NCBI RefSeq assembly: GCF_000004195.4
Contig: NC_030685.2
Location: 58,962,048 to 59,026,047, forward strand
DNA: 64,000 bases
Direction: 5' to 3'
Source: Xenopus tropicalis
Taxonomy: Eukaryota > Chordata > Amphibia > Anura > Pipidae
The notes under the pieces: model-generated
Databases searched by the model: none
Seen by the model: only the letters and a program-made list of their open reading frames with translations
Told to the model about the DNA's origin: nothing
Program-made: the position numbers and the translations under genes
Shown: positions 36,481-48,800 of the stretch, piece after piece
How the letters are laid out: each line of letters starts with the position of its first letter
Numbering within the stretch: position 1 is the stretch's first letter

Positions 36481-36619
36481 ACAAGCGCTGCGCTGCTTTA
36501 AAAGCGAGCGCAGCGCTTGTAAACCCGACAGTGCCATTGGACGTAGATTCTACGTCCCATGGCACTTTGGTCCCTTGGTACCTGGGACGTAGAATCTACG
36601 TCCCTTGGCACTTAAAGGG

Positions 36620-39400
36620 TTAAAGGGGGCCTGTCACCCTAAGAAATAATTGTTTTCACTTGTGTTTGTCAAGCAAAATAAATCTAATTTACACCATATA
36701 AATTAGTTTAATCTTATTTTCTTCAGTCTTGGAATTCCCAATTGCAGCAAGCAGGCAGGTGCCATTTTGTGGACACTGTTATTAAGGCAAGCTTTGCATC
36801 CTGCCAAAATCTTTTTTCTGTGCCAGTATGGGGGGACCTGATGCCCATGTATATGCACTGGTTACAAAATTAGATTGTGAGGAAGGAGGGGGAATGTGAG
36901 GATTGCAGCAACATCTAAGAAGTTCTGAATTGAAAGTGAAAGTAACTGCCAGCCCCACCTCTATGCCTAAGGCATAGAGGCTGGGCAGGCAATATATGAT
37001 TGACAGTTGGGATTTTTAAATGCTTTTATAATGGGTATGGATGTGTTAATAAAAAAATGAGTTTGGGGTTCATATTGCCCCTCTATATAATGGATTTGGA
37101 CAATAAACACTAATAAAACTCAATACACATTTTCTGAAATGGCATCCCCTATTTCCAAAAAAGGAAAATTCACTATCCAAGGAATTGCAAAAGATGCTGC
37201 CACACCCTGTCAAAGTGCTCACAATTGGTTTTGCAGTAGGAGGGAGTAAGCATACATGAAATGGAGGTATTAAATAAATTACCCCCCCTACATTAAAATA
37301 AAGAGACAAGATGCTAGCTTTATCTCCATTTTCTCAGAAAATACTGTACTGTACTTCCTCCTAGACCAAGAGATTGTTTAGAAGTGGGAGCTTGTCATAT
37401 AAATTCACCCTTGTTTGCCAAGATTGTCAACTCTATTTAATAAGAAACAGCATTAAACGTATTTCATGACAGTGAGAAAGGGACCCCATAGCGTTGAAAT
37501 TTAGATACAAGGGTCCAACACCTTTTTATGAATATACCACTTACAGTAGACCTTTCAGTTTCTTCCCCCTAATTATACTGGGTTGCAGTGTCTCTCCATA
37601 ACAAGGTGGGTTACTATGTATGTACCTATAGGACCACTAAGGTGGTTAAAGATACACAGTTTTCAATGACATTAGGGGCCTCCAAAGCAGCACTAGCACT
37701 GGGGAACTCTCCAGTTTCTGTGTTGTATTGTTTAAATATTTTTGAGTTTTTAATGCACCAGAAATTCCTTGTGCCGGACAAAAAAGAAATCAGCCCCCCC
37801 CCCTTCCTTTTAAAGTAAATATTTATGAGAATATTGCTGTTAAAAATATTAAAACAACAAATAAGTTGTTTATTTAGGCTGGCCTTGCCAAATCTGACTC
37901 TCACTTACCCTCAGGCTGGACCTCCCCTCAGAGCTCCATGCCCCACCCTATGCATATACCATACTGGGCTCCCCTGCAGTTTCAGAGTGTGCGAAATTGT
38001 AATTACATAACTGGCCAGCCCCACAGTGCAAGAACCAATGATGTAAAGAAAACGAATGGAGGTGCCCTTAAAAAAAAAAAACACAATTGGCCAAAATCAG
38101 GCGCAAAAACCTATATTTTAATCTATAATCTCACATTTTAACCATCCCCAATATCTACTAAAGTTTTTCACATGTTCCTTCTTTATTACTTTTTAAATTA
38201 AAGGAATACTGTCATTGGAAAACATGTTTTTTTCCCAAAAATCATTAGTTAATAGAGCTTCTCCAGCAGAATCCTGCATTGAAATCCATTTTTTTTTAAC
38301 AGAAACAGATTTTTTTATATTTAATTTTGACGTTTTACATGGGGCTAGCCATATTTTTCTTCATTTTCCAATGTTCCAAAGTGTGACTTGTGCTCTGCAA
38401 GTTGGAGTGATATCACCCCCTCCCTTCCCCTCCCAGCAGCCAATCAGCAGAACAATGGTAGCAAGATAGCAGCTACCTGATACAGAATAGCACTTAGTAG
38501 TAAAAAATCCAAGTTCGGTTTGCGACTCCTTTAGTAATATTGAGCAGGAGAAACAATAGCTTATGTGAAAGTAGTTCTAATGTGTAGTGGTGGCTCTTTA
38601 AGAAAGCTCCGACTGAGGCACAATGCACTGAGATGGCGCCTACACACCAATATAACAACTAAAAAAATACATTTGTTGGTTCAAGAATTGAATTTGAAAT
38701 TGTAGAATTAATTATTTGCTATGTAAACAGTGTAATGTAGAATTAAAATATACCATAAAAATCATGACAGAATCCCTTTAGGAAAGTCAGAGGGAACTGT
38801 AGGCTATTTTGCTGGTAAATATTTAAACATGAAAAAGTATTAAAAAAAACACACATTGATTTATTTGTTCAGCTATCATGTTTATGAAAAGTTTATTTCC
38901 GATTAAAAGATAACTAAAGGTATAATCACTTTTTTACAGTGATTATCTCTTACCTGAAACCCCTGGCTGGTGCTCCTGTTAGATAAAAATTGCTCTGGCC
39001 TGTGGCATTTCTGTAGAAGTTAATTTGCTGCAGTATTCGTCTTCTTTTCTCCAGGCCAGAGCAGGCCCATGTGCTGTACAGTGACAAGGCTTTTTGGCTT
39101 TCACTCTACTGTGCAGAACAAAGAGAAGATGGAAGAAGCCCTAGCAGATGGTAATGAGGAGCTTCTACGGAAATAGGGGTATCAGGTAAGCTATTATAAT
39201 CACTAGGGGGTCCCTAACATTTAGTTTTGCTACAATTAGTTAGGCTTAGTTTGACCATATAAATAGTCTCCTTTTTTAATACTATTTAAATGTTCGGCCC
39301 CTATTGAATTAATATTCTATTACTGGAGCCATTGAATCAGTTGCCTCAGGTGAACGTGAACTTCACTTTTGCCTTCTGTGTGTGCACTACCTACTATATG
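36620..39400. repeat. diverged upstream block of methyltransferase copy 3
   Basis: It begins with a TTAAAGGGGGCCTGTCACCC-type transposon end at 36,620. It continues with sequence parallel to units A and B: 'gacactgttattaaggcaag' (36,772), 'gattgacagttgggat' (37,000), 'gatacaagggtccaa' (37,502), 'cttaccctcaggctgg' (37,902) and 'ggtaaatatttaaacatg' (38,815). The order matches the region before copy 2, so the duplicated block comprised upstream flank plus gene. No coding sequence is seen. Confidence 0.7.
38198..38782. mobile_element. TTAA-type MITE in the upstream block of copy 3
   Basis: The ends 'ttaaaggaatactgtcattg' and 'catgacagaatcccttta' are inverted. TTAA at 38,198-38,201 is matched by TTAG at 38,779-38,782, a one-base decay. 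Units A and B have the uninterrupted site ('tattaaaatcaaaaaagcc' near 13,395), so this insertion came after the block duplication. A truncated relative lies at about 57,690-58,239. Confidence 0.75.
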
Positions 39401-39492
39401 TATTATTGTAAAAATATTTCAAGGCAAGTAATTCTCTGAAGCTTATCAAACTGGCATGATCATAGAGTCTCCAAAAGTTATGAATTTGGTTA

Positions 39493-39770
39493 TATGTAGC
39501 AAAACAGCCAAATAAAGGTAAATAGTAAAAAAAAACTATAAACAAAGTTATTTAGACATGCTGACTCAGCCCTCTAGTGACCAAAAGAGGGAAACAATAC
39601 AATTTAAAGCAAATGAGTCCGCAACAATCAAAAAAAGTTAGAATTAGACATCTTTATTATAATCCATTAAAACAAACCCCATGTACAAAGCCAATTAGGC
39701 TTTGTACATGGGGTTGGTTTTAATGGATTATAACTTTTTTTGATTGTTGCGGACTCAATTGCTTTAAAAT
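39493..39770. mobile_element. foldback insertion inside exon 1 of copy 3
   Basis: About 280 bp interrupts the exon, flanked by 'aatttggttat' (39,482-39,492) and 'aatttagttat' (39,771-39,781), an 11-bp near-perfect repeat that could contain an 8-bp duplication. Inside, arms about 39,605-39,690 and 39,693-39,765 pair ('aaccccatgtacaaagcc' with 'ggctttgtacatggggtt'). The superfamily is not determined; hAT is possible. Confidence 0.7.
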
Positions 39771-40099
39771 AAATTTAGTTATGTCATATTTGAAAGAAGG
39801 GCTATATTTTATTTGTCCAAAGGTGGAAAGAGATAATGAATATCATTCCTGTAATACTGCCCACAAATTATTTATTTTTCAGGCCAGGTACTGTATCTTC
39901 CCAAAGAATTTCTTTTTATTTAGACACTACCCTTTTACATGAACACCTACCCAATTAATAATTAAGGGAAATTGAATAATTATTGGAAATCTATATTATA
40001 TAGTATCACTGGATCCTATTTGCTCAACACCCTTGCTGGCAATCATTACATTTGAAAACATTTATTAAAAGTTATTTACAACTGCAAGTGCAGTGTATA

Positions 40100-40560
40100 G
40101 GGGCCGATTCACTAGGTCATTAACGCTTAATGCATAGTTTTATGCGTTGAAAAGTGTTCGATAATTAAGTATTGATTCATCAAAGTCATTTCGCATGTGT
40201 TACTACTCATATCGCATGCGCAAAAATCCTCATTATCGCAAAACGTTATTTCCATCGCATTGACGTAATTATCGAACAGAAATATTACTAACGCATAATT
40301 CACAAACATATTTGAAGCGTTAAAAGCATAAAATGTGGTGCTAATTACTGTGAAACTTAACGCCTCCCAGGAGTAGGCGTTACTAAACAAAATTGCAGTT
40401 GGTGATTGTCTGTGGTGACAAGATGGAGTTTGCAGTAAGATTTTTTCAAGTATATGATTGCCCTAGAGGGCATCCTCCAGTTTTCAGGAAAATGGTAGTT
40501 TTCAGAAAAGTAGTTTTCAGAAAGTAATGCTTACGTGCGTAATAGCATGCGCTAATATCG
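40100..40560. repeat. fragment of a Harbinger-like element
   Basis: The start 'ggggccgattcactaggtc' resembles the end of the 19,810-23,818 element. Internal 'cgcatgcg', 'attatcg' and 'aacgcataa' words are of the same style. I could not find a matching right end, so it is probably truncated. The stretch to 41,275 has a G run at about 41,050 and no gene. Confidence 0.5.
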
Positions 40561-41596
40561 CGGCTACTTTTGTCCAAAGTTCCTGCACTGTTGGGCACCA
40601 TATATGCCGCATGATGCCTCGTGTGGTGCAGTTCCTGAAGTAGAGGGGTGAAGATGTGGAGTTAATTCGAGAGAGTCGTCCGGGTACATAGTAAAACTAT
40701 GTGATATCCAGTTGCTGCTAGTTGCAACTTTGAAGTTTAGCACCTAGAGTAATAAATTAACCTGTCTTCTTATGTATGCTGCCACCCTTTATGGCATGGC
40801 AACTTTTGAATAATCTGCTGTGCTGCAATTTATGCAGAACTGCCCACAGCAGTTGCACCACCCCATCCTCCACCCACTCACCTCATGATGTATTGCTGCA
40901 TTCGCAACCTGTGCCACAAGCAACATAGGCTGCAGTCGGCCACTTTTTTGCACGTTGCACACTTTGGGTACATTATGTTAGTAGCAGCAGGCATATGCAC
41001 TCCTTTTTGGAAAACGGAGACCTTCGTTAGGCAGTGCTCAATTCTAGAAGGGGGGGGGGGGCAGGGACATAGGTGTCCACCTGGCCACTACCTTGCGCTT
41101 GGCTCAGAGGCGGAAGGTAGGTGCAGCCTGTATTGGGGCCCGGTGCTTACCTCCCTCCCCCCAAGGCAGGTAAGGACAGAGCTGGGCTCCTGATTAGTCA
41201 CATGGCTGTAAGAAATCACAACTCACAAGCAGGGGCACATTTATAATATGGCACTGGGTGCCTATATAGATATGTGTTTTTTTTTTTTTTTGAACTATAT
41301 ATTTTTTTATTTTCAAAATAAACAAGTTAAGACATTATACAGTCATTGTAGTGGTACATTATTCGTTCTTAAGTTTAATTAAGTACATTTGTTCTCCACA
41401 ATTATGTTAGCTATGTGGTTCAGGCAGTGGGGAGAAAAAGAAAAGAAAAGCAGAATATGTAGACGTTTGCTTTTGTTATTTATGGGTAATATTGCCAAGG
41501 GTTCCGCATTTTTACTTAGTACATATTCAACAGGTGGCAGTGGTCGACCTCAGGGTCTGTGGTCTTATTGATGCTACTCTATGCCCAAGCTGTAGG

Positions 41597-44500
41597 TCAA
41601 ATTGTATCTACATGGTTGTGTAATTGTCCATAATATGAGTCCCATAGGAACCAGTCTTCTGCGAAGGGTAATGCCTTATCCTGTAATATAGCCGTGAGAT
41701 AGTCCATACTCCGTATGAATTGTATCTTTTTGATCAGTTCGGGTATGGGTGGCATTGTTGGAGATTTCCAGTGTGCTGCTATGGGGCAGCGCGTTCCTAG
41801 TAGTACACTTTGTACTACTTTTTGTACCCGTTTGCCGATGCCTTGTAATGGTAGTCCTAAAAGGTAGGTTAATGGATCCTTCTGTAGGGAAAGGCAAGTG
41901 ATTTTGGAGAGGATTTCTGAGGTTTTGTCCCATAGGGCTGATATCACTGGGCAAGTCCAAAATATGTGGTATATCGTAGCTGGGTTATGGTTGCAGCGCC
42001 AACATGCGGACGTTGTCCCTGGGAAAAGTTTTTGGAGGAGAAACGGTGTGTGGTACCATTCAAGGAACACTTTGTATAGGTTCTCCTTTAGGGTGGTGCA
42101 TATAGAGGTTTTAGATGCTATTCTCCAGATCTTCTCCCACTGTTCTAGTGTTATATGGATGCCAAGTTCTGTGTCCCAATGTTGCATATAGGGATGTGGT
42201 GAGTTTTCTATGTCTTGATCCGTGAGGATGTTATATAGTGTAGAGATCAGGCCTTTTTGTGATGTTGACCGTGAGCATATATGTTCAAACATTGTCAGAT
42301 CTCATTTTAGCAGCCTTGGGCATAGGGAGCCAACATAGTGTCGCAGTTGGTAGTACATATAATCTGTCAGACCCTGAAGTTGATAGAGTCGTATCAATTC
42401 TGCCTTATCTATGAACTTATGTGTTTTCCAATCAAATAGTTGCTGAATTTGAAATGCTTTGGTATGTTCCCAGATTTTAATAAAATGTTTTCCCATTCCT
42501 AATTTAAATCCTGGGTTATTTAGAAAAGGTGTCAGCGGGGATGTTGCTGATTGGGGTTTTAATAAATTGTCTTTTGCGAACCATAGCTTAAGATTGAACT
42601 GAGCTGGTTTGTGTAAAGATCCTATGTCCCCTTTCAGTCCTTCGGACCATAGTAAGGCTGCAGGGTGTATTGGGTTCATTTGCAGCATTTCAATTTCTGC
42701 CCATTTGGTGTGTGCTATTTTTTGGTTCCAGTAGGTTAGTTGTCTAAAATGTGTGGCTAAGTAGTATTTATAAAAGTTAGGGAATCCTATGCCCCCTTGT
42801 GTACGTTTAGCTTGCAGCACTTGTATCCGTATTCTGTGCCTTTTCCTACCCCACATAAATCTGAGACATTTACTTTGAAAATGTTTAAATGCACTTTTGG
42901 GTACTGGTATCGGTAAGGTTTCGAAGAGGTATAATAGGCGAGGTAATAGATTCATTTTTAATGCAGTTACTTTACCAAACCATGAGAGATTATAGTTGTG
43001 CCAAGTGTCAAGTTCGGTTATCAAAAGTTTCCACATTGGAGTGAAGTTGTGTTTATATAGGGTATCATAGTTGGTCGTAAGGTGGATGCCTAAGTATTTG
43101 AGCGTGTCTTTTCGCCAGTTATAATTAAAGTTAAGTTGAAGCAGTTTCAATTTCGAGGCTGGGATGTGCATTGGGAGAGCTTCAGTTTTAGCGTTATTGA
43201 TTTTGTATCCTGACAGTTTCCCATATGTAGTTATTATTTGATGTAGATTGGGGAGGGATAGTAGTGGCCTTGTTAGTGTTAAAAGTACATCGTCTGCGTA
43301 TAGACATATCTTATATTCTTTTTGTTTTATTGTCACTCCCTTGATATCTGGGTTGTGTCGTATCTGAGCAGCTAAGGGTTCTATACATAGTACAAACAGA
43401 AGAGGGGATAATGGGCAGCCTTGTCGTGTTCCATTTGTTATGGATAGTGGCTGTGAGAGAAGACCTGCTGTCTTGACTATTGCCGTGGGGTGGGAATACA
43501 ATGCTCTGAGTGCTTGAAGAAATGGGCCTTGGAATTTCATGGTCTCTAGAGTGGCAAACATGAACCCCCAGTCCAGACGGTCGAATGCCTTTTCGGCATC
43601 TAGGCTTAGTATTAGAGCCTCTTCCCTTTTTCTATTTAGACTATCAATGAGATCAATAACCCGCCGGGTGTTATCTCCAGGTTGTCTATATTTCACAAAC
43701 CCTACTTGGTCTAAGTGAATTAGCCGTGGTAGGATTATATTCAGCCTATTTGCCAGAATTTTAGTAAATATTTTTAGGTCTGAATTCAGAAGGGAGATAG
43801 GCCTGTAATTTGCGCAAGATGTGGGATCTTTTCCTTCCTTCGGAATTACCGTAATGTGGGATTTCAGTGTTTCCTTGTGAATTGGAGTACCTTGTAGGTA
43901 ACCATTGAAAAGATCCAACATAGTGGGAAGTAGTTCCTTTGAGAATAGTTTGTAATATTTATAGGTCAGACCGTCTGGGCCAGGGGTCTTATTTGAGGGG
44001 AGGTGTTTAATCACTTCTGCTATTTCCTCAGCTGTTATTGTAGCATTTAAAGCCCTTAGTTCTGCCGTGGTTAATGTTGGTAATTTAGAGTCTTGGAGAA
44101 ACTGGATTAGGGTCTCCCGGGGTGTTTTATGTGGGGGAAGGTTATATAGCTGTTTGTAAAATTCCTTAAAGCATTCTACTATCTTTCCTGGATTAGATTC
44201 TAGTTTTCCTTTGTGTTGTATTACTGTTGGAGTGTTTTTGGCTCTTTCTCCCCTTAGTTTGTTTGCCAGTAAGGTATGTGATTTGTTAGCATATTGGTAG
44301 TATTTTTGTTGTGTCCATCTAAGCGCTTTTTCTACTGTATGGAGCATCATATCCTTTATGTTGTTGCGGGTTTGGATAATGTCTAGCAGGAGACGTTTAG
44401 TAGGTCTTTGGGAGTAATTATGTTCTAGATAGTGGAGGCGTTTTTTGTGTTCCTGTAGGGTGTTGTTTCTCCTTTTCTTGGCTGCACTAGCTAGCGAGAT

Positions 44501-45395
44501 AAATTCTCCTCTAATGTAAGCTTTATGGGCCTCCCAAAGTATAGCTGGGTCTAATGTGGTGCCTTTGTTCAGTGTGAAATAATCCTTAATTTTTTCTGAG
44601 AGTTTGTTGGGTATCCCTATGAGTTACTAGTGATTCATTGAGCCTCCAACTGTTTACTGGGCTACGGTCTATTTGTAGTGGTATGTTTAATAGAATTGGG
44701 GCGTGATCCGACCATGTAATCTGGTCAATATGTGTCTTTAGGTCTTGGGAGCTTAGTCTGGGTGATATAAAAAAATAGTCAATTCGGCTGTATGTCTTGT
44801 GTGGGTGGGAATAAAAGGTATAGTTCTTTTGGGTTGGGTGTTTGATCCTCCATATATCTAGGAGCATAGCCCTTCTCATCAGTTTCCTAAAGTTTTGGGA
44901 ACAAAGCGCTGTGTCTTTGTTGGGTGGGGCTGTATGGGGTCTCAAGATATCTCTCAGTTGGGAAAAGACCATGTTAAAGTCTCCCCCCAATATAACTTTG
45001 TGGTTTTGATATGTGGCTATTTTATTGAGGACTCTTTGTAGGAAATGAATCTGCCTGACATTTGGTGCGTATATGTTAGCTATTACTATCTGTACCCCTT
45101 CTAATATACCTTCTAATATAATATATCGACCGTTCGGGTCCACCTCTTTTTGCCTGTGTTGAAAGGTTAAAGTTTTGTTAAATAATATCGCTACTCCTGC
45201 TTTCTTAGTTTTGCTTGAGGCGTAGAAATGATGGGGATAGTTTCTATCTTGGAGCCGCCATGCCTCATCACTTGCATGATGTGTTTCTTGGAGAAATGCG
45301 ATATCTACATGTTGTTTCCTAAGTTCGGTCATTATTAATTTTCTTTTGGTTGGGGAGTTCGATCCTTTTACATTAAGGGATAGTAGTTTGACCAT
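41597..45395 (-). pseudogene. L1 ORF2: endonuclease and reverse transcriptase, lightly damaged
   Basis: The N-terminal AP-type endonuclease (45,395-44,586) has LSLNVKG at the start, then QETHH, GGDFNMV, SRIDYFF and SDHAP, the expected catalytic residues. The reverse transcriptase (44,350-42,302) has LSLDAEKAFDRLDW, GTRQGCPLSPLLF and the YADDVLL catalytic box. The C-terminal part (42,292-41,597) has the cysteine motif CWRCNHNPATIYHIFWTC. Two lesions separate these: a frameshift at the T run near 44,590 and an in-frame stop at 42,302. Apart from these the frame is open for about 1,260 codons, so the copy is fairly young but inactive. Confidence 0.93.
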
Positions 45396-45912
45396 TGTTA
45401 TTGAGAAAATAAGTAGCTATGATGTTTGTTTGTGTGTTTGGCAAAAGAGGTGGAATCGATTGGCCTTACCTTTATGCGGATACCCTGTTTGGCAGTGCAG
45501 AATATATCATATACAGTTACATTCATGTTTGTACTTAAAGATAAATAGTTCAAGTTTGTACCAGTAATTTTGGTAATTAGGTCACAGTATAATAATGAAC
45601 TTAAAAACATTAACAGTAAAACTGTAAAACAGAAATATAGTAAACGGTTAGGCATCAATATACTCATCCCGTTCCATCGCCACTTATGTGGTGGGGAGGG
45701 AGTTCTCATGTTTGGTTCGTTTTGAATTAGCTTTGATGCGTGAAACTTTGGTTGTTCTCCCCCTCTCGGGCTCCTTCCCAGGGGTATACGCAGGGATTGA
45801 TTTCCACAGTCACTAGTAGTTGGGGGTCACCGTTGTGTCTTGGTTGTTAGGTAGTGCATAGAATGTCCTGAGTTTTATCCGGTTTGTTTATTTGTTCCGT
45901 GGAGATAGTTCT

Positions 45913-47024
45913 TTAGGTTGCCAGTAAGTCGTATGGGTTTCCAATTCCTATTGGAGATGTGGGTTTATTTGTGTTCGTCGCCTTTTTTGTGGTAGATTTT
46001 TCCCAAATTGTTTGTATCACGTCCCGTCTAGGGGAAGATGGGGGAGATGTGGCGGGCAGTGTTTCCGTTATGCCCAATGCTGTCAGCAACCGGCCACTTT
46101 GTGAGATATCAGAGAGTGTATATTGCCTGCTGTCTTTGTTGATGATGAGTTTGAAGGGGTATCCCCAACGATAGAGGATTTTATTATCTCTGAGCTGTTG
46201 GGTAAGCGGGCGTAGTGCCCTTCTTTTAGCCAATGTGATGGAGGAAATGTCATTATATAATTGTAGCGTCGCTCCTTGGTGTTCAATCGTTTGTCGCATT
46301 CTGGTAGCTGTCATCACTCTATCTTTGCTTTCAAAATAATGAAGTTTTGTGATGACGTCTTTTGGTAGTTTTGAGTTTGTTTGTGGGGTGCCCAGGGCTC
46401 TGTGCGCTCTGTCTAGGCGCCATGCTTCTGGTGGTAGTTCTGGGACTAACGTAGAGAATAAATTTCGGAGGTAGGCCTTTAGGTCCGTTTGTTTAACGGC
46501 CTCTGGTATGCCTCTTATCCGAATATTACTCCGACGATTTCTGTTCTCCAGGTCCTCGCATAGTAGCTTTATTTGGTTCAGTTCTGTACGGAGGGTTTTA
46601 TTTTCCTCCATCAAGTTATTATGACCAGTTACTAGGTCATCTACAACAGTCTCTACTTGTCCGTCCTGTCTCCCAATTCAGCTATCTCAGCCTTGACTAA
46701 GGCTAATGCCTGTGCCACTGTATCGGTGATGGTAGCGGTTAGTGCATTGTGTAATGTGTTTAAGTGCTGGGTCAGGACTTTCTCCGTAACTGGGTCAGTA
46801 TCGTCAGCTGTATATTGTGGCCGGGAGTCTTTTACCTGCTGTGTAGAGCTGGGTGGGCTGTTGCTGTTCCCTTCTGAGGCGGTGGCTGGTGAATTTGGGA
46901 CTTGCGTTAGCTCGTCTTCCTGTTCGCCGCCATCTTGGGAGACTGCGTGTTTGTCAATTGACGAGTATTTATTGATGTACGGAGACATCGTTCCCGCTGT
47001 TTCTTTGGGTTTTCTCTTTCCCAT
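45913..47024 (-). pseudogene. L1 ORF1: RNA-binding protein, one frameshift
   Basis: It starts MGKRKPKETAG at 47,024 with a Ser/Thr-rich N-terminal region. A coiled-coil segment follows (MEENKTLRTELNQIKLLCED), then the RRM-type segment RRSNIRIRGIPE and the C-terminal domain with RAHRALGTPQTNSKLPKDVI. The frame changes between 46,653 and 46,614, so the product is split. ORF1 proteins bind L1 RNA as trimers and chaperone reverse transcription. Confidence 0.9.
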
Positions 47025-48478
47025 GTTTGCGGGCTATCTCCCTCTGTAACCTGCTTCCTGAGGGTTGCGAAATGGATGCGTATGGGCAGGTTATAGATAG
47101 TTGCGTACCGGAGCTCAGGTAAGGTGCGTCTTGTCTATTCCATGACGCGCATGCTCCCCCGATTTGTGTTTTTTTATATGAGAAACTTCATGCACAACAT
47201 AGCGACGTATTTAGGTCCGGTGCCTAGAGCAGCACCAATCCTAAATACGTCCATGCTGATAAGACTTTACTACAAAGTCATCAAATATTAGAGCCAGTAT
47301 ACCTCAACCTAAGAAACTGACTGAATGTGTTTCTTGAGGAGTTCAACCTCCTTTTGGAATTAATAGATATTTAAGTTACTTCTAGTGTTAAAATAGCACG
47401 AGATTGTAATTCTTTTGGCGCAAGTCTGCTCTGCCTACTGATGCAATCCTCTGTAAGAACCTTGGCATTACCAGGGTAGCTCCAAGGTTCCTATTTAGCA
47501 GTTATTCTTGCCTCTAGATAATTCTGGAGCTTAAAACTGTCTAAACTCTTTTAAACCAGTTGGCAAATGGTTGTTCACTTGTTTGAAAATTATTTTATTT
47601 GTCCTCCTACTCAAGAATTCATAGCAGTTGTTGATAATTTTCATTTACTTTTCCAATGTAATCATAACCCTAGGGCTGTTCTCAAAATGTTCTTGGATGC
47701 TTTCGAAAATTCAGAACAAATATCCAAGAACAACAAATAACTCACAAAAAGAGCTCAATATTTGCATTTTGACATCAGCGCCTATGATCATTAATAGCAG
47801 CCCTGCTAGTTCCTACCGGATACACGTCCTTGTCACCTGAAATACTGTGTAAATCATAAAACCAATACCATTAAATAAAGCATAGGGTCAGCATTAATTT
47901 TTAAACTTTATACCCTATCTAGTTGGGTTGTTTAGTTGGAACTGATCTATGGCCCAATGTCTCATTAAATACTATGGGTCTTTTGTTTGTATATACACAC
48001 ATTGAAAAAAAGGTTTTATAACCTCTGATTCTGTTTCCCCTCACTGTAGGACATTCAACAACATTGAGCAAATGTAAAGCTGGGCCATAACCCACAGCAA
48101 CCAATCAGTGATTAGGTTTGTTCAGCTAGCAAAACAAACCATAATGCAAGTAAAATTTAGGAGGGCATTTTCTACTACTTATTACTTTTCATTTATTTTT
48201 CTTGATTCATATTTTTTGAGCAAAAATACAATTTTGCTGTGGAAAAAAATGAAGTGAAAAATCCAGTGAAATGTCTAGGATTAATATCGCATAAAGAAAA
48301 AATAATCTCTGCTGCACAGGATTTCCTCAGCTGAGAAGATGCTACTGGAAGATGCTTCTGTGGATCTGATTTATGCTCATCTCGACACTCATTGGTTTAT
48401 TCCAAACTTAAAGTGGATTAAACGTGCAGGCTGTCTGGTATTCAGTTCATTGTTATTTTAGTATGAGTTTTAATATAA

Positions 48479-48800
48479 GGCTAATGTCAGACGAGGCGTA
48501 GGGTGGATATTTTCGGCAAGCGGAAAAGTGATTGCCGAAAATTCCGCCCTACGCCTCCTACATGTGCCTGCACCCGAAGGAATGACATACGCTCGGGTGC
48601 AGGCACATGTAGCCAATATACATATAAAAGACTTTGCATTATCTCGCGTTTTTATGCGTATTTTGGCTACATGTGCCTGCACCCGAGCGTATCTCATTCA
48701 TTTGGGTGCAGGCACATGTAGGAGGCGTAGGGTGGAATTTTCAGCAAGTACTTTTCCGCTTGCCGAAAATATCCGCCCTACGCCTCGCCTGGTATTAGCC
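48479..48800. mobile_element. 322-bp Harbinger-type MITE inside exon 3 of copy 3
   Basis: The ends 'ggctaatgtcagacgaggcg' and 'cgcctggtattagcc' are inverted and flanked by TAA (48,476-48,478 and 48,801-48,803). A central palindrome has 'cctgcacccgaaggaatgac' and its partner, as in 35,256-35,495. Removing element and one TAA leaves the exon reading 'aatataa|ggacaagtcgaag', which aligns with copies 1 and 2. Confidence 0.9.

Larger units (their letters stand above)
30863..36619. mobile_element. 5.8 kb piggyBac-like non-autonomous element
   Basis: Ends 'ccctttaagtgcca' (30,863) and 'tggcacttaaaggg' (to 36,619) are inverted repeats directly flanked by TTAA (30,859-30,862 and 36,620-36,623). TTAA with CCCTT-type ends is the piggyBac pattern. 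No transposase is present. The interior holds a large tandem array (31,605-35,180), a nested MITE (35,256-35,495), low-complexity A-rich DNA (35,960-36,160) and a GC-rich block (36,190-36,440). The right subterminal region has three inverted 'acgtagaatctacgtccc' motifs between 36,539 and 36,604. Confidence 0.75.
41276..47160 (-). mobile_element. L1-type non-LTR retrotransposon, near full length
   Basis: Read on the minus strand the element has a 5' untranslated leader (47,160-47,025), ORF1, ORF2, a 3' untranslated part and an A-tail seen as the T run at about 41,277-41,291. A candidate target duplication flanks it: 'gatatgtgttttttt' (41,269-41,283) and 'gatttgtgttttttt' (47,161-47,175), one mismatch. 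ORF layout and domain types fit the L1 clade. It lies between exons 1 and 3 of the methyltransferase relic, opposite in orientation. Confidence 0.92.
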
